A DNA stretch of 64,000 nt from Diabrotica undecimpunctata (Eukaryota; Arthropoda; Insecta; Coleoptera; Chrysomelidae), in contig NC_092808.1 of the NCBI RefSeq assembly GCF_040954645.1, positions 114,492,049-114,556,048 of the forward strand, read 5' to 3'. The translations under genes and the position numbers were made by a program. This document shows positions 31,601 through 42,521 of the stretch, one piece after another. The number at the start of each line of letters is the position of its first letter. Position 1 is the stretch's first letter. The notes under the pieces are model-generated. The model saw nothing but the letters and a program-made list of their open reading frames with translations. It searched no databases and had not been told where the DNA came from.

Positions 31601-34600
31601 AAGCTCATATTCTGTTTACTGAAAAGTTGCAGCATAAATTTTTAAAATAGTTGTTATTTAAGATTAACGGGGTATATCCAAAGGGAGGTGTCAGTACTAG
31701 TGAGTGATTTAGACATAATTTCATTGGATTTTTTTTTGTTTTTGCTACAGAATATATCTCTTTTTTTAAGAAAGCTAGATTGGTATTTCAGAAGTATGGT
31801 GTAAATAAAATATTGGCAAAGAAATTATTTTAGACACCAATTGTGTGGTAACAGTCAGATATTCAAACATAAAAATGGAAAGAGGTCCTAAGCATGAAGA
31901 ATACAATCTAGACGGACTCAAAGATACGAACAGAACTAGAAAATATAAAGAAAATATAAACATCAAACTAGAAAACAGTCTAAAACATAATTGAGGAGTG
32001 GGAAGAGTGCAGAAATATCGTAGAAGAAGCAGCTGAAGAAGTACTAGACATGCAACTTAAACAAAGAAGAAAATAATGATTGAAAGATGTGTAATATATT
32101 GAGAGAGCAGTAAGAAATATTAAGAAGGTGGACAGAACATTTTAAGGAAAAGCTTGAAGGAGGTAGGAGGGAGGCGAAACCTGTTATACCATTAGACCAA
32201 GAAGACAACAGAGAAAAGAGTCCACCAACAATAAGGGAGAGTAGAACAGGAGTAGACAAATTAAAGAGCAATAAATCACTGGGTCAGATCAAATAGCATT
32301 GGAGCTGCTGAAAAAACGAGGAGATGCATTATTAAAAACAATACAAGCTGATAACAAAGATATGTTTGAATAAGCAATTACCAGTGGAGTGGAATAGCGG
32401 TATTATTATCTCTCTCTTCAATCCTGACCTCTGGAGTGAGTGTAGTGGTCATCGTGATGTCGTGTATTTCTTTTAACTCATGCATAGGTCTTTTGCATAT
32501 TCCTGTAAACTAATCGATCCATTTTGTTGGGGAACTTCCTCGCGATATTCGGTCTTCTACATTTCCTTGGATAATAAGTCTTTCCATGTTTTTGTGCCTA
32601 AATTTTGTTCTAAAGCATGATAATGCTATGCCGTATGTTGAAAATATAGTGCAAAATTATCTAGAGTAAGTTGGAATCGACTGCATGGGATGGCCAGCAA
32701 ATAGTGCCGATCTCAGTCCTATAGAGAATGTTTGCGACTTGCTTGGTAGGCGTCAGCGGAATTCTCCTAATCAACCAAACACTCTGCAGGACTTGGAATA
32801 ACGTTTTGTCCAAATTTGGAATGAACTGGATGAGAATACTTTAAGACCGCTTATTTGGAGTATGAATCCTCGATACCAAGCTGTCATTCGTAGCAGGGTG
32901 GAAAGACGTCTAAAAAAAATTAACAATTTCAATTTTTAGAATTAGCGATTTTGTTTGTTTTAAGATTGTGTTAAGTTTATGAATATTGAAGATGGTTAGC
33001 GACAACATCACCAAATCTGTTTGTTTTACAAAGTAAACTAATACTAGTTCAAATGCGTTTTTTTCATTTAATATCTTCATGTTATATCGTAAGTTTTAAA
33101 GTGGTGCGTTAAGTTCTTGGAGCAGTGTATTAAATAATTGCGGAGACAGTATGCATCCGTGTCTGACACCTTATTATCATTAATATTATACCATTACATA
33201 AAAAGGAAATAAATTAGAATGTGGAAACTGCTGTGCAATCACTCTATTGAATACAGCGTACAAAATAAAGTACAATTGTGTGAAATAAAAGTGTGACTTC
33301 TGTAGACAGAAGTTAACAATAGACCAGATATTTGTTGTACGACAGATTCTCGAAAAAACAAGTAATATACATCGACACACATTATCTCTTTGAGAATTCT
33401 TAATACAAGCAATGAAAGAATTTAAAATATCAACACAATTGATAGTGTTGATATAAGAAACTCTAAAAGTAGAACGTAAACTCCGGCTACAAAAATAATT
33501 AACGGAAACAATAGTTGTGAAAAAGGGACTACGTCAGGAAGACGTCTTATCATGCATCTTGTTCGACACCATGCTTGAAAGAATAATAAGAGAATAATTA
33601 TTGATAATAGTGTCTAGCGTTTACAGTTGATGTCGACATAACCCCAAGGTTAAGAAGAGAAATCACAGAAGCATTCAATCAAATAGAACCAGCAACACAA
33701 AATAATGGGCTTAAAATAAAAAATATATATGCATGCAAATAAAAACGCAGAAATAAGGCAGCTCCAAAAACTAACAATAGGAGAATACAACATTGGCGAG
33801 ATAGAAAATGGAATTTGGCGAAGATACAACTTTCAACTATACAAAATACACCAGGATCCGGATATCGCAACATTTATTAAAATAGGACATCGGTGTTGGA
33901 TGGGAAAGGTGGAAAGAATGGAAGAAGACAAAATACCAAACCAAATAAGTAAACAAGTGTCAGTAGGAAAAAGAACAAGTAGAAGACTCAAGCTGAGATA
34001 CATAGAACAACCATAAAAATAAAACATTGGAGAAAAACAGCACGAAACAGATTAGAATAGAGAAAAAGAATCCTGGAACAGGCCAAGACCCAAAAAGGGT
34101 TGTCGAGCCAGTGATGATAAAAGAAATTTTTGATAATTTCATGTAAAAGATTTATATTGAAACTAGGCTTTCACAGCAACTAAGAATTTTTTAAATAAGA
34201 TTTTAAGCTGTTATGAAATGGTTATAACGTAATATTAAAATGTAAATATTTTTCTGTTTTAGGCATGGTGTAAATTTTATGAAATCTTGGCACATTTTCC
34301 TGTAATTCCACTTTGTGCTGTGAGTAATAAAAAGCTTGAAAGTCTGCATTTATGTGAAGCTCCTGGGGCATTTGTTTGTGCATTAAATCACTATCTGACG
34401 CTGAACTACCCAGGTTTGGAAGTTAGTTTTGTTTACTTATTTTTCGAGATTAACATATTGATACTTAAGTAATTAGTATTTGTAAATCAAATTTATATGT
34501 AAGTTTTTTATTTGTAGTAGATTTTTTTTTATTATTTACGCCAATCAAATGGTTAACAAACTTAATAGAAAAACCGTAATACAAATTAATGAAAACAAAG

Positions 34601-37600
34601 TAAAATTCAGCTGCTTCTTACATTAGAACAGAAAAATTTTTTTACTGTTAATGGAGTAGGAAGCGTCTCAAATAGCTTCTTCTGCTCAAACGTCAATCTC
34701 ACGTCATGCAGTACTCTATGTTAGATATGAATTGCGGAAAACATGCAGAATCCACTTGACTAATAACAGGACATCGATATGCATCAGAACAGTAGCGAAA
34801 AAGGAGTGGGTGTTTAATAAAATTCTAGAACTAATGAAAAAAAGTAGAATGTATGGTCTCTGTAACATATTGTATGTCACTTTAAATGCGGCAACGTTTG
34901 ATCCCTTCTCTGTTTACAACGGATACCTGTGTGAAGCGTTTTAGCTGGGAAGCAGTTCCTTAGTAGATTCTAGGTGCAGAGTGTTGTTTGCTGAAATTTA
35001 ATTATTTTGAATAGTGATTTAACAGTTCGTTAGTATAGTGTAAAGTGTAGTTTGCTGTAATTTAATTATTTTGGATAGTGATGTGGCTTTCGTGAGACAA
35101 TGTGGTTGAAAATATTGTGTACGATAACAACATTGATTTTGTAAAAAAGTGCCAGTGCCGGTGTGAATGTAACTCCTGAAAAAAAAGTACAAGTAAACAA
35201 GATTCTAATGCGTTTAAATACTGAAAGAAAACAAGTATGTTTCAATGTGTACAAAAGTGAAAAACTGTTGGTACAATCAACTTCTGATTTAACAGTATAC
35301 AAACATTCATATTAACAGTAATTAACAGTATACATATGGATGTCAAAACTGGACGCTAACCAAGGCAAACATGAATAAACTAGCCACAACGGAAAGAGCA
35401 ATGTTAGGTATACGACTGTCAGATAAAAAGAGGAACGACTGGATAAGATCCAAAACAAAAGTCGAGGACATAACAACAAAAATTGCCAAACTTAAATGGA
35501 GCTTCGCGGGCCACACTGCTAGACAAAAAGACCAACGTTGGAATACTACAATACAACATTGGAGACCTTACGAAAATAAACGACCAAGAGGAAGACCACA
35601 GATGAGATGGGTTGATGACATTAAAAGAATAGCTGGAACAAATTGGAAATATGTTGCTCAGGATAGAGACCGATGGAAGAAGTTGGGAGAGGCTTATGTC
35701 CAAACATGGACGACAGAAGGCTAAGAAGAAAAAGAATGTTAAAATTATTTCTTTTAAAAATATTTTCACCCTTAAAATGTTTTAAGAAAGAAAAGCCTTT
35801 CTTTCTAACCAGTAAGAGGATTTGTTTTAAACTGCGACCATTTTAAATAGTTTAGGAATCTTTTTGTGTATTGTTGCCCAGGAAATCTCTGTAAGTATTT
35901 TTTTGATTTCTTTTTTTTTTTTTCTGTAGTTAGCCTTTCCAGTCCCTCAAATAAAGAAACCCTTATCCACGACCGAGCTCTCCAACCAACACACGAGTAG
36001 CCGTTCGCAAACGTTTTAATATTTATTTGCTTACCCTATCTCCAGCCCAGTAATTGTTCAGTTCCCCCTTTCAATCCCCCTATAAGCAATTATATATTGT
36101 TATCAGTGACACCCAACGTCGTAGGCAAATTTAAATTGCTACAAAGTAGCTTTAACTCATATTTTATGGGTTAAGGTAACCCTTAAGAAATACGAATGTA
36201 ATTTCACAAAATTTCACTGGTTAAATCACCCAAGAATGGTATTTCGAAAAACAATTGGTGTGCAAATGAACTTTGCACTTGTGGCACGTATATATTGTAT
36301 GATTATGACATACTCTGCAACGTCTATGCTTTTATTGCTTAAAAATAACGGAAGCCCTGAAGGCTTCCTACTGAGGCGTTCTGATGGGTCCTAAAAATGA
36401 CGAAATAGGGATAAGCGAATTGTAGAAGCACTATACGTGAAATCAAATCTTAACTGTCTTTTCTATTAATAAAGATATTTGGATCAACTCATTGTAACGA
36501 TGATTCGTGGAGAACAAACATGAACTATGAGCTGGATGAATTAATACAGAGCGCAGATATCGTTAGATTTGAACATCAGGCAGTGGCGAAGGAAAGTATG
36601 GGCAGGCAGAATGGAAAAACGTCGTTAAGCAGGCCAAAACCCACAAAGGGTTATAGCGCCAATAGAAGAAGAAGCACTTGTACTTATTTTGTAATTTTAA
36701 ATAATTTGCGGAATCGTGAGGAAGGTGTTTGGCGTCGTTATAACGCCAAGCAGCTTTTAATTTTTAACATATGCAGTATCCATATACATATATCATAAGT
36801 AACTATAATTTTTTTATATTTGGTACTGTTTATTTTAGACGAAAAATATTTTGAATCTAAAGTTTTATATTTTAATTTTTTAGTGGGCCTGGAAAGCCAA
36901 TACACTAAACCCAAATTATGAAGGTAACGAATTGAATGAAATGATACCTGATGATCGGTTTATTAGACATACATTAAAGAACTGGATATTTGGTGCTGAT
37001 TTTTCAGGAGATATAACTAAAACTTATAACCATGAATATTTAGTTAACTACGTCCAACATACAAAAGTAAGTTATATTATACATAATGCAAACATTATTT
37101 TCAAAAGAAAACTGTTATTTCTAGATTTCATTTTATGCACATTTATTTGTGTTAAATTGTCTAAAGTCACATAAGCAGCTAATTTGGAAGAAGGATTCAA
37201 AATTATTGTTCATAGGTTTCAGGCTTTGCAAGATAAAGACTTTGGAATAAAAGTTAATGGTGAATTGATTCTCAATATTGTCGACACGCTGACGACACTG
37301 CTGTTTTATGCGATAGCCTCCAAGGCATTCAAGAGTTATTGGCTTGCGTAAACATGACAGTGAATACAGAACAATATCACTAATAAGTCACATTCTCAAA
37401 TTATTCCTGAAAATAATACATGGTCGTATAAATAAAAAACTGGAAGAAGGAATAGATGATAGTCAGTTTGGGTTCAGAAACGGACTAGGAACCAGAGAAG
37501 CATTATTTGCTTTTCATGTGTTAGCTCAAAGATGCATGGATATGAATGTTGATGTGCATGTTTGTTACGTTGATTTTGACAAAGTTAAACATGAAAAATT

Positions 37601-40600
37601 AGTCCAAATTCTAAAGACAAAAAACATAGACCATAGGGACTTACGAATAATAACAAACCTCTACTGGAATCAAAAAGCACAAATCGTAATAGATAACGAA
37701 CCCAGTCCAGAAATTGAAATCAGGAGAGGAGTTAGGCAGGGATGTATTATGTCCCCATTACTATTTAATGTATATAGTGAAGCCATTTTTAAAGAAGCAT
37801 TACTATCTCAAAGTTAAGGAATAATAATTAACGGAAGATCTATTAACAACATAAGATATGCAGATGACACCGTGTTATTACTGTTAAACACAACAAACAG
37901 TTTCTGTGAAAAATATGGACTAAAAATAAATATAAAAAAGACCAAATACATGATAATATCAAAGAAAACAAATATACCAACAAACATACATTTGGGAAAT
38001 GTACCGATAGAAAGGTTTGATAAATACAAATACCTAGGAACCTGGATTTCAGACAATAATGATCAAACAACCGAAATAAGAGCAAGGATAGAAATAGCAA
38101 GAAATACGTTTGTAAAAATGAAAACAATGCTCTGCAACAAAGACCTTAGATTAGAACTGAGAGTAAGAGTACTGAGATGCTACGTGTTTTCGATACTGCA
38201 ATATGGAAAACTGGACATTGAAGCAAGAACACAAATAAATTACAGTCCTTTGAAATGTGGTGTTACAGGAGGATGCTTAGAATAGCATGGACACAGAAGA
38301 AAACTAACACGGAAGTATTGCGAGAAATGGGCAAAGAATGCGAAATAATAAACACAATAAAAATAAGAAAGTTACAATATCTGGGACACGTAATGAGGGG
38401 ACAGCGATATGAACTGCTAAGGCTGATAATACAGGGAAAGATAAGAGGATGAAGGAGTATAGGAAGAAGGAGAGTGTCATGGTTGAAGAATTTAAGGGAC
38501 TGGTTTAAATGCAGTTCTATAGAACTCTTCAGAGCAGCAGTAGATAGAGTAAAGATAGTGATGATGATATCCAACCTCCGATCGGGAAACGGCACTTAAA
38601 GAAGAAGAAACATGACAGGAAGAGGTATGGGTCTAAAAATGAATGTTTCTAGTCTTTCTAGGCTTTCAGTCGCCAACCTCTCGACAATGCTTCCCTAGAA
38701 ATTAATCAACAAAACATTGAGAGAGTAACTCACTTTGAATATCTGAGATGCTAGGTTACATACCAAGTATAAGCAAGCATCGATATAATATTATATGGAT
38801 GCAACCTATGAATAAATACTTGCGTCCAAAGTAGCTAGTAACAATGGTCGATTTTGTTTCCGGAATGTCAGTGGTGTACGAAAAAAAATCTTTTAGTACA
38901 TATATATTTACAATAATTATTTATTTTCGTTGTTATTTACATTTGAATAAAATATATAATGGCGTGTAACATTGTAAAATTAAAAAATTATTATTTTTAT
39001 AACATTATAAAACATTTATATTTTACAGGTACGTAGTTGCTCGTAGGTATTAAAAATTTAACGAATTTTTTAATTTGCCAAAAATAATACATTAAATTAT
39101 TAACTTGAACACATAATGTTACCTGCTTACATGTAACATTAAAATATCGGGAAATAATGAATCACCTGTCAAATTCACGTCGGACATTGTAGCTAGTAAT
39201 ATGACGTCAGAACCGTCGTCTGTCAACTACATTTAAAAATATCAACAGGCTCCATTCTTAGTGTAATACATCGATGGAGTCAAGTAAAGAGATCAAGTGC
39301 AGAATTGAAACAACGTGTCTGAAATTGAAATAAACCACGTTAAAGAGTGATCAAATGTTAGATTTGATGTGTAGGCTGATTCGAATACCCTGAACAGTGA
39401 TGCAAACCAACGAAACTGTGTTAAATATACCAAATGCCGTTCGTGAATTATTTAAAACTATTAAAATAAGAAACATTTAATACGTAGGGCATGTTCTTAG
39501 AGGAGACCGATACAGAATCCTTCAGCTTATTATGAAAGATAATTGGTAGTAAAGGTGCATAGTTTACACTTTTTGCTACATTACGCCTATTTTGTTACAT
39601 TGGCGCTCATTCAAAGTGCCACACTCCCACACTTTTTCTTACAAATGGCGTAAAATAAAAATTTAAAGATTTTAAAAAATGTCACAATGCAATAGGTAGC
39701 CACTCTGTTTTATTGTGAGAACGCACTGCAGACAATTGGATAGATGTTGTCATTAATGTCGAACTTCATCGTTTCGTTCGTAGATTGACGTGACTAAGCA
39801 GATGAGTCAGCGTTGTTATGAGATTTTGTAAGTATAGTTCATCCCAAACCCTTCTTTCAGCGCGTCATAGTTGATCGACTTCTCTCTAACACATTAAGCT
39901 AGAAGTGACAGAAAAAAACGTGAGTCTGTGATTATTATACATAGAACTTAGAAAATTATTTATCGTAAAGCTAATTCTACTTAGGGATGTATAATTGGTT
40001 GGAGTTTAGAATACGCTATATAAATATCCAATCAATGATGCGCATAAATATAATTTGACGCAGATTGTCTCGATCGTGACAGTACTTTCACAATGTCAAC
40101 TGATAAAATGATAACTGTCATTCCAGGTAGTATTATCAGACTAAACATGACTTTCAACAACACCAGTAATTTACATCTTTTATATCCAATATTAAATAAT
40201 TATAGAAAAATTTTTAAATCCCAACACCTGGATTGCTGTTATCATTTTAACATCATCAAAGTTTTTTAATCTTTTGGCTGTAGTAATACTATGTTTAACT
40301 AATATTGTTTCATGGTACATTGACATTTTGTTTTTGATACCGTTCATGGGTATCTTATCAATCAGTTACCAGCTGAAGTCCGTTTGAAGAGGTTTACTTT
40401 CCGGACACTGGAACTCACTTAAGCATGGGTGTATGTTACCTGAAGTAAAATTTAATTAAAATATTAAACATCATATAATATTATCAACATCATGTACAAT
40501 CTTCGGTAACACATTACATTTTAAAGGGTTTTTACCCAAATATTTTGGTGGCTCAGGCATGGTAACCTGTAAGTATAACCATTTTGCTTTTTTAACCTTA

Positions 40601-42475
40601 GTCAAAATTTTAAACCACGTTTGCTGTAATTAAATGGTTTATACTTATTTTAGGTATTTTAACCTGATGATGGAACAGTTGTTCCGAAAACGTTCGTGTT
40701 TTTAATGTTGCCCTTTTAAGGGTTTTTATAAAATAAAATATACCCACATACAAAGACTAACCTCTTTTTGTTATACGTGGTATACAGCCAGCTGCAGGAA
40801 TTATTTTCCTTGTGGATTTTATGCAATAATTCTCGACATTCTTAAAATCCTATATGACGTCAAAATTAGTGGCGCACTGAAAGAAGGGTTTGGGACAGAC
40901 TGTATTCTACAATGGTTTGTCAGTAAAAAGAAACCAATGTGAAATATCGTCCTTCTTCTTCTTTTTATATAGACATGACTCTGTCTGTTTTTCAATGCGC
41001 CTCCAGTAAGTTGTTCCATCGTTTTCGTGGTCTTCCTACTGATCGTCTTCCTATTGGGGAACCGTCTCTTGCCGTCTTTACGACTCTATTTGTTGTCATT
41101 CGGCTTATATGATCGTTCCATTCTACTCTTCTATTTCTTACCCAGTTCTTGATGTTCTCCACCTTGCATATACGTCGTATATCTGTACTTCTAGCTCTGT
41201 CCTATAGTGTCTTAACATCAATTTTTCATCTCTGCTGTTTCTAACATCCTTTTTGTCATCTCTGTGTCAGGTCTTGTTTCTGCTGCGTATGTCATTATTG
41301 GTCTGATGACTGTTTTGTAAATTCTGCCTTTCGTTTCTCTTCCGATATTTTTATTTCTCCATATTGTTTCGTTTAGGCTTGCGGCTCTGTTTGCTGTATT
41401 CACTAAACATCGTCATTGAACTAGGTAATTTATATCGGATCGATATAAAATGAATGTAGAATTTGCTCTTTTAATGGTTTTAAGGAGTTTCTAAATATCT
41501 TTAAATCTGTATTTTAAGTCTGTATTTTAACCTGATATTTATGCACTTTCTAGGTATCCCTAATTACTGCAGATGGAAGTGTGGACTGTATGAGTGATCC
41601 TGGAGAACAAGAACGTCATGTCGAAAGATTGCACTTTTGTGAAACTATAACAGCATTGAGGGTTTTACAAACAGGTACTTATTCAAATCTCATATATTAA
41701 ATTTTAGTAAATAAATAATTAGATGGGGTCAATTAGACCATTTTATATCCCTGGGACAATTTTGATTTAGTGGTATTTATTGTGTATATCACTATCATAA
41801 AATATTATGTCCATACTATGTACACTATTACTTCTCTAGCTCCCCTTACCCTTTAGATGTCGGAATGTGATTTCTGTTTATCATATATCCATTTTTTCCG
41901 CTCTCTTCTTCTTCTTCTTTAAGTTCCATCTTCTATCGAAGGTTGGAAATCATCATGGCTATGCGGACTCTGTTGACTGCCGCTCTAAAAAGTTCTGCAC
42001 TACTGCATTCAAACCATTCCCTTAGGTTCTTACACTCTCTTCTATTATTTACTAATTCCTTCATATTCTCTACGGTTTTCCCTCTTTTCCTTCCATATTC
42101 TTCTAGTTGGTCCAGCTTTTTTTCGTTGAATTTCCCATTTTGAAAAGAATAAAAAGAATGTATATTTTTATATCTACACCGGTTCTTAGTCCAAAATGAA
42201 TATTTTTTGAGTTGTGCCACTATTGCCGCTCATGGGCGATATATTTTTATTTCAAAGCAATTTCTTCAGACAAGTACTTGGAATCTCAATGGACTTCCAT
42301 TTTTTCCCCTATAATTGCTGATATATTCATGAAAACCATAGAATCCTCAGCTCTGGAATTACATCTACTTAAATTGAACGTATGGCTTCGTAGATGCAAC
42401 TTTTATCATATGGCCTAACGATCAAAATACCCTTGTGCAACATAAACGTATATATTAACATAGACCGAGCAGTAT

Positions 42476-42521
<46 letters not shown>

